Shown: positions 7,843 to 15,650 of the stretch, one piece after another | How positions within the stretch are numbered: the first letter of the stretch is position 1 | Layout of the letters: each line of letters opens with the position of its first letter | Source: JBOGIF01 sp050742415 | Lineage (GTDB): Bacteria > Actinomycetota > Acidimicrobiia > Acidimicrobiales > AC-14 | Reading direction: 5' to 3' | Assembly (NCBI GenBank): GCA_050742415.1 | Contig: JBOGIF010000203.1 | Coordinates: 1 to 28,758, forward strand | Length of the DNA stretch: 28,758 nucleotides | The notes under the pieces: generated by a model | Databases searched by the model: none | What the model was told of the DNA's origin: nothing | What the model saw: the letters and a program-made list of their open reading frames with translations, nothing else | Made by a program: the position numbers and the translations under genes

Positions 7843-8956
7843 CTCCTGGCGGGCGCGGGGCTATCCCCGCCTGCTGCCCATAAACGTCACCGTCAGCACC
7901 AACTTCCGCTGCAACTTCAAGTGCCTGACCTGCAACGTCTACGAGCGCCAGGTCAAAGAGCTCGAGGCATCGGAGTGGGAGCAGGTCTTCGCGTCGATGG
8001 GCACCACGCCCACGTGGATGACGTTCAGCGGCGGCGAGCCGTTCCTGCGGGGCGACCTGCCCGACATCATCCTGTCGGCCACCCGCCTGTGCCAGCCGGC
8101 CGTGGTCAACGTGCCGACGAACGGCTGGTTCACCAAGCGCGTGGTGAACGGCGTGGAGCGAATCTGCCGTGAGGCTCCCGACACCCAGGTCGTGATCAAC
8201 CTGTCGATCGACCACCACGTGCCCGAGCGCCACGACGTGATCCGCGGGGCCGAGGGCTCCTACGAGCGGCTGATGAAGACGATGGCGGGGCTGCGGGCGC
8301 TGGAGCTGCCCAACCTCACCGTCGGCGTGCACACCGTGGTCTCGAAGGAGAACGAGCACGACTTCCCAGCCATACCCCGGGGCTTGGCCCTGCTCGGTGC
8401 CGACTCCTACATCGCCGAGCCCGCCGAGGAGCGCGTGGAGCTGCAGACCCTCGGCACGGGCATCACACCGACCGCCTCCCGGTTCGGCACCGCCGCCGCC
8501 GCCGTCCTCGACGTGGAGCAGGCGGCCGACGGCACCGTGGCCCGTATGGCCCGGGCGCTGCGCGGTGAGTACTACTCCCGGGTCACCCGATTCCTCGACG
8601 GCGACGAGTCGGCCATGCCCGTCTGCCACGCCGGCTTCCTGTCGGTGCACATGGTGGCCGACGGCGACGTGTGGTCGTGCTGCGTGCTGAGCCGATCCTT
8701 CGGCAACCTGCGCGACCACGACTTCGACTTCCGGAAGGTCTGGTTCTCGGACGCGGCCGAGGAGTTCCGCACCTGGATGCGCGAGCGCCGCTGCTCCTGC
8801 CCCCTGGCCAACGCTGCCTACACCAACCTCCTCGCCGAGCCGGCGGCAGCCAGCCGGATCGCCAAGGGCATGGTCATGGCGCCCCGCAAGATCCCCGTGG
8901 TCGCCGCCGCGTGCGACGGCGCCACCGCCGGCTGCGCCTCCTGCCCCACCAAGTGA
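7769..8956 (+). CDS. Radical SAM enzyme with SPASM-like C-terminal cysteine region
   Basis: A 395-residue protein. The ATG at 7769 is preceded by a strong GGAAGGGAG ribosome site even though it lies inside the upstream gene. The radical SAM motif is C48-N-F-K-C52-L-T-C55, which ligates the 4Fe-4S cluster that cleaves S-adenosylmethionine. A GGEP motif (MTFSGGEPFLRGD) follows, as in the family. The C-terminal part has CHAGF...DGDVWSCCVL (around 286-310), CSCP (near 345) and a terminal CASCP, resembling a SPASM/twitch auxiliary cluster region. Such enzymes act on peptides, lipids or sugars. Here it is coupled to a GT2 gene and precedes an epimerase-methyltransferase fusion, which suggests modification of a glycan or lipid. 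No precursor peptide was seen nearby. Confidence 0.88.
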   Translation: MSGTWSRAPRLRRLTRTGWSLAAASSWRARGYPRLLPINVTVSTNFRCNFKCLTCNVYERQVKELEASEWEQVFASMGTTPTWMTFSGGEPFLRGDLPDIILSATRLCQPAVVNVPTNGWFTKRVVNGVERICREAPDTQVVINLSIDHHVPERHDVIRGAEGSYERLMKTMAGLRALELPNLTVGVHTVVSKENEHDFPAIPRGLALLGADSYIAEPAEERVELQTLGTGITPTASRFGTAAAAVLDVEQAADGTVARMARALRGEYYSRVTRFLDGDESAMPVCHAGFLSVHMVADGDVWSCCVLSRSFGNLRDHDFDFRKVWFSDAAEEFRTWMRERRCSCPLANAAYTNLLAEPAAASRIAKGMVMAPRKIPVVAAACDGATAGCASCPTK

Positions 8957-8982
8957 CCTTGCGCTCCCCCCACCCCCTCTCC

Positions 8983-9029
8983 TTCTGGGGACGCTCAGGG
9001 CGGCTATACGACTTTGAACGTCCCCAGAA
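8983..9029. repeat. Intergenic inverted repeat, 11-bp perfect stem
   Basis: TTCTGGGGACG (8983-8993) is exactly inverted as CGTCCCCAGAA (9019-9029) around a 25-base loop. It lies between the radical SAM gene and the epimerase fusion. There is no T-tract, so it is not a typical intrinsic terminator. It shares its stem core with the hairpin at 16815-16870. Confidence 0.8.
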
Positions 9030-9056
9030 CGGGTGCGACGACGGCGGGCTGGCGCG

Positions 9057-11042
9057 GTGATCCTCGTCACTGGGGCGTCCGGGTTCATCGGCGGCCATCT
9101 GGTGGCGGCGCTGGTCGCCGGTAAGGACGCCGAGGTGCGGGCGCTGGTGCGGTCCGAGGCCGCCGCCGGGCGGGTGCGCGACGCGGCCGGCGACGCGGTG
9201 GAGGTCGTCCGGGGCGACGTCACCGATATCGAGAGCCTGGCCCGGGCTGCCAAGGGTGCCGACCTCGTCTTCCACCTGGCGGGGGCGTACCGGGGCTCCA
9301 ACGACGACATGCGCGCCGCCAACGTCGACGGCACCCGCAACGTGCTCGCGGCCTTGGCCGACGGCGCCCGGCTCGTCTACGTGAGCTCCACCTCGGTGTA
9401 CGGCTGGGACCAGCGCTGGCCCGCCGACCACGCCAGCCCGCCCCGGCCGACCTCGGCCTACGGCAGCTCGAAGCTCGAAGCCGAGCGGCTCGTGCAGGGC
9501 TGGTCGGGCGGCCCCATCGTGATCGCCCGGCCCACCATCACCTACGGCCCGGGTGACGAGGCCGGAATGCTGGCCCGCTGCTACCAGCTGATGCGCCGCC
9601 ACGTGCGGGTCTTTCCCGGCGACGGGCGAAACCGCATCCACCTGACCCACGTCGACGACCTCGTTCGGGGCCTGGTGGCACTGGGCGGCAACGGCGATGG
9701 CGTGTTCGTGTTCGCTGGGCCCGAAGCTGCACCGGTACGGCGCATACTCACGCTGCTGGCGGCGGGTGCCGGGCTGAAGCCGCCGTCGTTCGGCGTGCCG
9801 GCGTCGGTGCTGGCCGGCGTTGCCACGGGGGTCGAGGCGGTCTGGTCGGCGGCCAGGCTGACCGGGGAGCCTCCCCTCAGCCGCCATGGCGTGGAGGTGG
9901 CCACGCGCGACCGGGCCTACTCGTCGCAGCGGGCCGCCGACGAGCTGGGCTGGCTCCCCGACGTGACCTTGGACGACGGCGTGCCCGGGGTCGGCCGGTG
10001 GCTCACCACCACGCCCCTCTCCCGACCTTTCCGCGCAAGTTCGGGACATGGACAGCCGGGACGCGAAGAAGTCGCGGCGCCGTCGTCGGTGTCGGTCGTG
10101 TCGGGCAATGCCCGTAGCGATGGCAGCCTCGGGTTCGACTGGCGCAGCTACGTCGAGGACCCCGACGAGGGGCTCGGCACCGTGTACGAGCGCTTCGCGC
10201 TGGACGACGTGCTGGCCGACGCCGTCAAGCGGACCGGCGCCACCAGCGTGCTGCACGCCCCGCTCTTCGGCATGATGGGCTTCCCCGGCCTCGACGCCGT
10301 CACCCTGGCCCGCACGGGCGTGCGTGTTGGCCTCCTCGACTTCGAGCCCCAGCGCATGGCCGCGGTCAAGGCGCAGTGGGCCGAGCTGGGGCTCGAACCG
10401 GAGACCCACCTGGTCGAGGGCCCGGATGCCACGTCGTGGCCCGACCAGCTGTCCTCCTCCTACGACCTGGTGTTCAGCTTCGCCGCTCTGTGGTGGTTCG
10501 ACGACCCGTGGGCCGTGGTCGCCGCCCAGGCCCGGTGGGCACAGAAGGGCGTGCTGGTGTGCGTGCCGAACAAGAACGTCTTCATGCGCATGCGAGCGTC
10601 GCTGTGGCACAAGGACCTGTTCACCGAGCTGAACGAGGACTCCCTCGACCGCCGGCTCCTCGCCCGCACGGGTGAGGACCTCGGCCTGAAGGCGGTCGAC
10701 ACCGGCCTGTTCGATATCCCGCCGTTCCCCGACACTTCGGTCCCGCTGGCCAAGGTGGCCCGCGCCGCGCTGGCCCCGTTCCGGTCGAAGTCCAAGTCGA
10801 AGTCGAGTGGCGACGCTTCGGAGCCAGAAGGCGAGGGCGAAGGGGCCTGGGCGTGGTCGATCCTGCCGTACCTGCGGGGCGCGGACCCGGACCTGCCGGC
10901 TCGGGTGGCGAAGCTGTCGCAATGGGAGCGCTACGTGCCCAAGGCGGTGGCCCCGGGCCTCGCCCACCACCGCTACACGTTGTTCGTCGACCCGTTGGCC
11001 GAGACCGGTCCGGCCGCCCCCGCCAGCGCCGTCACCACGTAG
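9057..11042 (+). CDS. NAD-dependent epimerase/dehydratase fused to a methyltransferase-like domain
   Basis: A 661-residue protein from the GTG at 9057; a GTG at 9033 in the same frame would add eight residues. Residues 1 to ~320 are an extended SDR: ILVTGASGFIGGHLV binds NAD(P), VYVSSTSVYG supplies the catalytic Ser, and the TSAYGSSKLEAE segment holds the YxxxK pair. A linker (~321-355) follows. Residues ~356-661 look like a divergent SAM methyltransferase, with HAPLFGMMGFPGLD at motif I, VGLLDFEP at strand 2 and YDLVFSFAALWWFDDPW near motif IV. A low-complexity SKSKSKSSGD stretch sits near 580. No stop or frameshift separates the halves; an in-frame GTG at 10089 could allow separate expression of the second part. 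The pairing suggests nucleotide-sugar conversion plus methylation. Confidence 0.8.
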   Translation: MILVTGASGFIGGHLVAALVAGKDAEVRALVRSEAAAGRVRDAAGDAVEVVRGDVTDIESLARAAKGADLVFHLAGAYRGSNDDMRAANVDGTRNVLAALADGARLVYVSSTSVYGWDQRWPADHASPPRPTSAYGSSKLEAERLVQGWSGGPIVIARPTITYGPGDEAGMLARCYQLMRRHVRVFPGDGRNRIHLTHVDDLVRGLVALGGNGDGVFVFAGPEAAPVRRILTLLAAGAGLKPPSFGVPASVLAGVATGVEAVWSAARLTGEPPLSRHGVEVATRDRAYSSQRAADELGWLPDVTLDDGVPGVGRWLTTTPLSRPFRASSGHGQPGREEVAAPSSVSVVSGNARSDGSLGFDWRSYVEDPDEGLGTVYERFALDDVLADAVKRTGATSVLHAPLFGMMGFPGLDAVTLARTGVRVGLLDFEPQRMAAVKAQWAELGLEPETHLVEGPDATSWPDQLSSSYDLVFSFAALWWFDDPWAVVAAQARWAQKGVLVCVPNKNVFMRMRASLWHKDLFTELNEDSLDRRLLARTGEDLGLKAVDTGLFDIPPFPDTSVPLAKVARAALAPFRSKSKSKSSGDASEPEGEGEGAWAWSILPYLRGADPDLPARVAKLSQWERYVPKAVAPGLAHHRYTLFVDPLAETGPAAPASAVTT

Positions 11043-11806
11043 AGGCTCAGGCCGGGCAGCCGCTGGGTGAGCTCCTCGTCGAACGCCGATGCCCGCTCCA
11101 GCTCCGCCGGGTCGGACGTGTCGAACAGCTGGCGCAGCGTCTTGAACCGTACGGCGAACGCCAGCTCGTAGGGCAACCAGCTGAACATCTCGGAGTGCAG
11201 CACCTCGGCGCGAGCGGCCCGGAAGGCAGCCAGCGTCCGGCGGTAGCCCTTGAACAGGTGGCGCTCCTGGCGGAACCACATCAGGTTCACCCAGTGCACC
11301 GGGCACCACAGGCGGGGTTCCACGATCACGACGCGCCCGGTCGGGCCAACGGCCCGCACCGCATGGCGCACGAAGTCGGCCGGGTCGTCGAGGTGGTGGA
11401 GCAGGTTCTTCACCCAGATGAGGTCCTGGCTCCCGGGGGCGAGGCCCGCCACCAGCTCTACCGCGTCGCCGTGGCGGAGCTCACCCTTCAGGTAGGTGCG
11501 AGCCAGCTCCACACCGGCAGGGCTGAGGTCGGTGCCGGTGTACGAGTACGCCAGCCCCCGGCGATCGGCCACCCTTTGCACGGCGGCGGCCACCAGACCC
11601 TCACCGCAGCCAGCCTCGAACATACGCACCGGCGCGTCGGCCGTTCCCCTTCCCTCCGGCAACCCGTGGTCGAGGATGCGTTTGGCCAGGCGGTCGTAGA
11701 AGGCACTCAGCAGAGGATGAGCCATCTGCTCGGCGATGGCCGCGGCCATCTTCGGATAGTGGCTGTCGTAGGCCTGGCGCTGGTAGGCGAGCTGCTCCTG
11801 CTTCAC
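10973..11806 (-). CDS. SAM-dependent methyltransferase
   Basis: A 277-residue protein. Two GTG codons lie close together; the one at 11806 is chosen because GGAGG (11818-11814) sits seven bases upstream, whereas the GTG at 11812 that overlaps the preceding stop is only one base from it. Motif I is MFEAGCGEG (62-70), followed by YTGTDLSPAGVELA, then LIWVKNLLHHLDDP and GPTGRVVIVEPRL. The N-terminal region (YQRQAYDSHYPKMAAAIAEQM) looks helical and may cap the active site. The gene follows the next methyltransferase with essentially no gap, so the two form a pair. Its 3' end overlaps the convergent fusion gene by 70 bases. The substrate is unknown. Confidence 0.85.
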   Translation of the reverse strand: MKQEQLAYQRQAYDSHYPKMAAAIAEQMAHPLLSAFYDRLAKRILDHGLPEGRGTADAPVRMFEAGCGEGLVAAAVQRVADRRGLAYSYTGTDLSPAGVELARTYLKGELRHGDAVELVAGLAPGSQDLIWVKNLLHHLDDPADFVRHAVRAVGPTGRVVIVEPRLWCPVHWVNLMWFRQERHLFKGYRRTLAAFRAARAEVLHSEMFSWLPYELAFAVRFKTLRQLFDTSDPAELERASAFDEELTQRLPGLSLYVVTALAGAAGPVSANGSTNNV

Positions 11807-11808
11807 GT

Positions 11809-12492
11809 TCACCCTCCGGGCCGGTCGGCGATCGCCCGTACCACCATCACGTCCTTCCGGAACGGCACCAGGTCGTAGACGGCGAGCACGGCGCCGACGG
11901 CCAGATCCCGTGGTCGGGGACGGCGATCGGAGCGTACCGCCTGCCACCAGCTGGAGCTGAAGCGGCCCTCTCGATAGCCGTCGAGACGGTAGCCGTTGGC
12001 CACGAGGGCCTCGGCCATGGCCTTGCGGGTGAACAGGTGCACGTGTCCCGAAGGCCTCTGCTCGCCGAAGGGGTTGCCGTAACGCCGCCGCGACGATGCC
12101 TCCACTCCCGGCGGCTGCACGCCGAGCAGCAGGGAACCCACCACGAGGAACGAGTCGAGCCGGGGCGTGGACAGCACCAGGCAGCCGCCCGGGGCGAGGA
12201 CCCGGTGGACCTCCTCGAGTAGGGCATCGGTGTCGCCCAGATGCTCGATCGTCTCGAGGCTGACCACCACGTCGAACGAGCCCGACGGGAACGGCAGCGG
12301 CCCGGGAAGGCGGGCAGTGACCTGGGATACGTGCCGGCGTCGAGGTGCCAGCGGCTCCGGCGCGCCGACGTCGACAGCGACGGCCAGGAGGGCGTCGGCT
12401 CCCAACTCGGCGGTGACGAAGCCGTCGCCGGAGCCGAGGTCGAGCAGGCGCTTGCCCGCCAACGGCGGCAACAGCGCCCGGGCCTGGCGCAC
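11809..12492 (-). CDS. SAM-dependent methyltransferase, N-terminus uncertain
   Basis: A class I methyltransferase of 227 residues from the first canonical start (GTG at 12492). Motif I is LLDLGSGDGFV (16-26), then VAVDVGAPEPLAP, FDVVVSLETIEHLGD and RVLAPGGCLVLSTPRLD, the order of the UbiG/Methyltransf_11 group. The frame stays open upstream to a stop at 12625, and the codons just before the GTG encode a plausible N-terminus (DPRYRGYRPSRKGPVLDHR), yet no ATG, GTG or TTG occurs in that stretch. An ATG with GGAGA lies near 12562 but in another frame. Either a rare start is used or a one-base indel separates start and body. It lies downstream of sufB and immediately upstream of another methyltransferase. 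Confidence 0.82.
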   Translation of the reverse strand: MRQARALLPPLAGKRLLDLGSGDGFVTAELGADALLAVAVDVGAPEPLAPRRRHVSQVTARLPGPLPFPSGSFDVVVSLETIEHLGDTDALLEEVHRVLAPGGCLVLSTPRLDSFLVVGSLLLGVQPPGVEASSRRRYGNPFGEQRPSGHVHLFTRKAMAEALVANGYRLDGYREGRFSSSWWQAVRSDRRPRPRDLAVGAVLAVYDLVPFRKDVMVVRAIADRPGG

Positions 12493-12610
12493 CCGATGGT
12501 CGAGGACCGGCCCCTTGCGGCTCGGCCGGTAGCCCCGGTACCGGGGATCGGCCCCGGCCCATTCTCCGGGGGGCTGGGTCCGGGCGTCGGCCCTAGCCGA
12601 CGCTGCCCCT

Positions 12611-12648
12611 AGCCAACAGAGCCCTCAGCCGTCTCAGCCAACAGAGCC
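12611..12648. repeat. 13-bp direct repeat at the sufB 3' end
   Basis: AGCCAACAGAGCC occurs at 12611-12623 and again at 12636-12648, 25 bases apart. The second copy holds the last sense codons of sufB and the first lies just after its stop, as if the gene end had been locally duplicated. Confidence 0.75.
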
Positions 12649-14034
12649 TTCCATGTTGATCTCGATAAGCCGCGACCACTCGACCGCGTACTCCATGGGC
12701 AGCGTGCGGGTGACGGGCTCGATGAAGCCGTTGACGATCATGCTCATGGCCTGCTGCTCTGAAAGGCCGCGGCTCATCAGGTAGAAGAGCTGGTCCTCAC
12801 CGACCTTCGACACCGTGGCCTCGTGGCCCACCTGGGCGTCGCGCTCGGCGATCTCCATGTAGGGATAGGTGTCGGAGCGGCTGTCGGCGTCGAGGATCAG
12901 GGCGTCGCAGCGGACGTGGCTCTTTACGTTGTGGGCGCCCTGCTCCACCTTCACCAAGCCGCGGTAGCTGGTGCGGCCGCCGTCCTTGCAGATGGACTTC
13001 GACACGATCGTCGACGTGGTCTCGGGGGCGGCGTGGACCATCTTGGCCCCGGCGTCCTGGTGCATCCCCTTGCCGGCGTAGGCCACCGAGAGCACCTCGC
13101 CCGAGGCCTTGGGGCCGACCAGGTACACCGACGGGTACTTCATCGTGAGGCGGGACCCCACGTTGCCGTCGATCCACTCGACCCGGGACTCGGCCTCGGC
13201 CCGGGCCCGCTTGGTGACCAGGTTGTAGACGTCGGTCGACCAGTTCTGGATGGTCGTGTAGGTGATGTGGGCGCCGGGCTTGGCCACCAGCTCGACGACC
13301 GCGGAGTGCAGCGACTCGGAGCTGTACACCGGGGCGGAGCAGCCCTCGATGTAGTGGATGGTGGAACCTTCGTCGGCGATGATCAGCGTGCGCTCGAACT
13401 GGCCCATGTTCTCGGCGTTGATCCGGAAGTAGGCCTGCAGCGGCATCTCGACCTCGACACCGGGCGGCACGTAGATGAAGGAGCCGCCGCTCCACACCGC
13501 GGAGTTGAGGGCGGAGAACTTGTTGTCGGCCGCGGGGATCACCGTGGCGAAGTACTGCTTGACCAGCTCGGGGTGCTCCCGTAGGGCGCTGTCCATGTCC
13601 ATGAACAGAACGCCCTGGGCCTCGAGGTCGTCGTGGTTGCGGTGGTAGACGACCTCAGACTCGTACTGCGCGGTGACGCCGGCCAGGAACTGGCGCTCGG
13701 CCTCGGGGATGCCCAGCTTCTCGTAGGTGTTCTTGACCGACTCGGGCAACTGGTCCCAGCTGCTGACCTGCTTCTCGGTGGGCTTGATGTAGTAGTAGAT
13801 GTCCTGGAAGTCGATGTTCGGCATGTTCTGGGCGAACCAGTTCAGCATGGGCTTGCGCTCGAAGATCTTGAGGGCGCGCAGGCGGAACTGGCGCATCCAC
13901 TCGGGTTCGCCCTTCATCCACGACATCTCGTTGACGATGTCGGCGTTCAGCCCCTTCTTGGGCTTGAAGACGTAGTCCTCCACGTCGGCCCAGCCGAGCT
14001 TGTAGCGCCCGAGGTCGAGCTCAGTCGTAGCCAT
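12634..14034 (-). CDS. sufB: Fe-S cluster assembly scaffold protein SufB
   Basis: A 466-residue protein, the normal length for SufB. It is part of the SufBC2D scaffold that builds Fe-S clusters from persulfide sulfur in the cytosol. Hallmark segments are present: the N-terminal GLNADIVNEMSWMKGEPEWM region, the beta-helix core, SHVRCDALILDADSRSDTYPYMEI with the cysteine matching the essential C405 of E. coli SufB, and VGHEATVSKVGEDQLFYLMSRG with the glutamate matching E434. GGAGGT lies just upstream of the ATG. Oddly, no sufC, sufD, sufS or sufU is adjacent: upstream is an amidotransferase, downstream are methyltransferases. The rest of the pathway must be encoded elsewhere, or this is a second, specialised copy. 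Confidence 0.97.
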   Translation of the reverse strand: MATTELDLGRYKLGWADVEDYVFKPKKGLNADIVNEMSWMKGEPEWMRQFRLRALKIFERKPMLNWFAQNMPNIDFQDIYYYIKPTEKQVSSWDQLPESVKNTYEKLGIPEAERQFLAGVTAQYESEVVYHRNHDDLEAQGVLFMDMDSALREHPELVKQYFATVIPAADNKFSALNSAVWSGGSFIYVPPGVEVEMPLQAYFRINAENMGQFERTLIIADEGSTIHYIEGCSAPVYSSESLHSAVVELVAKPGAHITYTTIQNWSTDVYNLVTKRARAEAESRVEWIDGNVGSRLTMKYPSVYLVGPKASGEVLSVAYAGKGMHQDAGAKMVHAAPETTSTIVSKSICKDGGRTSYRGLVKVEQGAHNVKSHVRCDALILDADSRSDTYPYMEIAERDAQVGHEATVSKVGEDQLFYLMSRGLSEQQAMSMIVNGFIEPVTRTLPMEYAVEWSRLIEINMEGSVG

Positions 14035-14094
14035 CAGCGCACCTCCAGAATTTCTCCTACGTCGATAGTAACAAATACCCCAGGGCTACCTTCC
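14035..14094 (-). promoter_or_regulatory. sufB leader and candidate promoter
   Basis: A short, relatively AT-rich gap upstream of sufB. On the minus strand it carries a TACTAT box (14070-14065) as a possible -10 and a strong GGAGGT ribosome site next to the ATG. No clear -35 box and no recognisable IscR/SufR palindrome was found, so regulation is open. Confidence 0.3.
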
Positions 14095-14808
14095 CTAACG
14101 GGCCGCGGCGTCGGCGACGAGCTGGCGGAACAGGCCCTGCTGCTCCGGCCAGTCCTCCAGCAGCTCTGGGTGCCACTGCACCGCCACGACGTGCGGGCTC
14201 CCCGGAACCTCGATCGCCTCCACGGTGCCGTCGTCCGCCCACGCCACGGCGCGGGTCCCCGGGGCAGCCTCGTCGACCGCCTGGTGGTGGAGCGAGTTTA
14301 CCTCGACCTCGGTGGCGCCCAGGGCCGCTGCCAGGTGGCTGTCCGGCTCGATGCGCACCCGGTGGACGCCCTCGCGCCAGCGGTCGGTGTGGTCGTGGAC
14401 CTGGCCGGTGGCCGCCGGCACGTGCTGGACCAGCGAGCCACCGAGGGCGACGTTCAGCAGCTGCATCCCCCGGCAGGTGGCCAGCAGGGGCATGTCGGCG
14501 GCCACGGCCAGCTCCAGCAGGCGGATCTCGAATGCGTCGCGCGCCGGGTCGACGGCCTTGGTCTCGGCGACGGGCCGGGCTCCGTACCGCGACGGCTGCA
14601 CGTCGCCGCCACCCGTCATGAGCAAGCCGGACACGGCCGCCACGAGCTCCTCGGCACCCGCGGGATCCATGACCGGGAGGATCACCGGAATGCCTCCTGC
14701 CCTCTCCACGCCCTCGACGTAGAAGCGCGACGCGGTGTGGAGAAGGGTCGGCCCCGTCACCGTCTCCACCAGCCTGGGGTGCGACGTGACGCCGATGACC
14801 GGCCTCAC
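14095..14808 (-). CDS. Class I glutamine amidotransferase, PuuD-like (peptidase C26)
   Basis: A 237-residue protein of the gamma-glutamyl-gamma-aminobutyrate hydrolase family, which cleaves gamma-glutamyl amide bonds in polyamine breakdown or related pathways. The nucleophile elbow is LLATCRGMQLLN with C112. The histidine and glutamate of the triad lie in VAVQWHPELLED near the C-terminus, and LLMTGGGDVQPSRYG matches the family's oxyanion region. The start ATG overlaps the upstream stop (ATGA). No polyamine genes are nearby, so the substrate is open; the family also includes gamma-glutamyl hydrolases acting on other amides. It is cytosolic. Confidence 0.88.
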   Translation of the reverse strand: MRPVIGVTSHPRLVETVTGPTLLHTASRFYVEGVERAGGIPVILPVMDPAGAEELVAAVSGLLMTGGGDVQPSRYGARPVAETKAVDPARDAFEIRLLELAVAADMPLLATCRGMQLLNVALGGSLVQHVPAATGQVHDHTDRWREGVHRVRIEPDSHLAAALGATEVEVNSLHHQAVDEAAPGTRAVAWADDGTVEAIEVPGSPHVVAVQWHPELLEDWPEQQGLFRQLVADAAAR

Positions 14809-15077
14809 CGGCGGTCCCGGAACTGCTCGGCCACGAGCTCCACCAGCGCGTCGAGGTCCGCCACCGAGTCCCCGCCCTCCCGGAAGAAGGCGCCGCGGCC
14901 CGTACCCCCGCTCTCGATCTCCGACAGGAGCCGGCCGGCCTGCTCGGCGTCGTCGCCCACCAGGACCACGGTGGCCCCTTCCGCCGCCAGGCGGAGAGCC
15001 AGCTCGGGCCGACCCAGGGTCACCACGGCCACGCGCCCGAGTAGCCGCTTGCCGGTTCCTGTCTGTTCTTCAGCCAA
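14805..15077 (-). CDS. 90-residue SDR-like N-terminal Rossmann fragment
   Basis: A small protein starting with TTG at 15077, preceded by AGAAGGG. GRVAVVTLGRPELALRLAAEGATVVLVGDD (14-43) follows the first beta-alpha-beta of short-chain dehydrogenases. The glycine-rich TGxxxGIG loop is replaced by TLGRPE, so cofactor binding is doubtful, and the chain ends before the catalytic Ser/Tyr/Lys region. The final SVADLDALVELVAEQF resembles the helix before strand 4 of an SDR. The stop overlaps the amidotransferase start (ATGA), so the short form appears translated and coupled rather than decayed. Function unknown; a regulatory or structural partner of the amidotransferase is possible but speculative. 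Confidence 0.65.
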   Translation of the reverse strand: MAEEQTGTGKRLLGRVAVVTLGRPELALRLAAEGATVVLVGDDAEQAGRLLSEIESGGTGRGAFFREGGDSVADLDALVELVAEQFRDRR

Positions 15078-15111
15078 ACCACAGACCCTTCTGCCTAGCG
15101 TGGAGGGGGAG

Positions 15112-15621
15112 ATGGCGCTGTTCGATCGCTGGAAGGGTAGGCCCGAGACCGTGCCCGTCCGCGACCCCGGCCCCGTTCAGTACGAGCGCAGCGACGTCCA
15201 GCCCCCTCCCTGGCCCAGGCCGCTGGCCGCCATCCGCAAGGAGGTCTTCCCGGCGTCGTTCGTCCAGTCGGGCCCGCTGGTGGCCACCCACCCCTCCTGG
15301 GTGGTCGCCGCCACACTGGGCCGGCGGACGATCGGCTACACCCACGTGATCAGGGCCGAGAGGGAGGCGAGCGGCTGCTACTTCGACGAGATAGCGGTCC
15401 GTCCGAAGCACCGGCACCAGGGCGTGGGCCGCGAGCTGGTCCGCCAGTCGGCCATCTGGATGCTGGAGGAGGGCTTCGAGACAATCTTCGCGGTGGCGCT
15501 CAAGGACGCCGAGAAGCTGCGGCGAGAGGCCTGGTTCGAGTCGATGGGCCTGAGGGACTCCGGCTGGTCCGCCTACCGCGCCGACCTCGTCGAGCTGGTC
15601 GAGAAGCTGAACCGGCGGTAG
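15112..15621 (+). CDS. GNAT family N-acetyltransferase
   Basis: A 169-residue protein with GGAGGGG a few bases before the ATG. The acetyl-CoA binding motif A is IAVRPKHRHQGVGRELVRQS (95-114), with the RxxGxG/A core RHQGVG, and GYTHVI plus CYFDEIAV supply the central strands. EEGFETIFAVALKDAEKLRREAWFESMGL matches the C-terminal GNAT half. Only 29 bases separate it from the downstream AcuC-type deacetylase. In Bacillus subtilis, AcuA (GNAT) and AcuC (deacetylase) reversibly acetylate acetyl-CoA synthetase, so a similar writer-eraser pair is a reasonable inference. Sequence alone does not show the substrate; small molecules remain possible. Confidence 0.85.
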   Translation: MALFDRWKGRPETVPVRDPGPVQYERSDVQPPPWPRPLAAIRKEVFPASFVQSGPLVATHPSWVVAATLGRRTIGYTHVIRAEREASGCYFDEIAVRPKHRHQGVGRELVRQSAIWMLEEGFETIFAVALKDAEKLRREAWFESMGLRDSGWSAYRADLVELVEKLNRR

Positions 15622-15650
15622 CCCGGCCGTGACCACGCCGTGACTTCGCC

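Noticed and set aside
8983..9029. Rho-independent terminator
   Set aside because: The stem is good but the loop is 25 bases and no T-run follows; the same holds for 16815-16870.
8874..11309. Very long minus-strand open frame opposite the epimerase-methyltransferase gene
   Set aside because: It is a codon-position shadow of GC-rich coding sequence: composition is Arg/Gly/His-rich with no domain, while the plus-strand frame has clear SDR motifs.
13633..15111. Plus-strand extension of the GNAT gene to 13633
   Set aside because: The extension lies opposite sufB and the amidotransferase and has no domain; the ATG at 15112 has a strong ribosome site.
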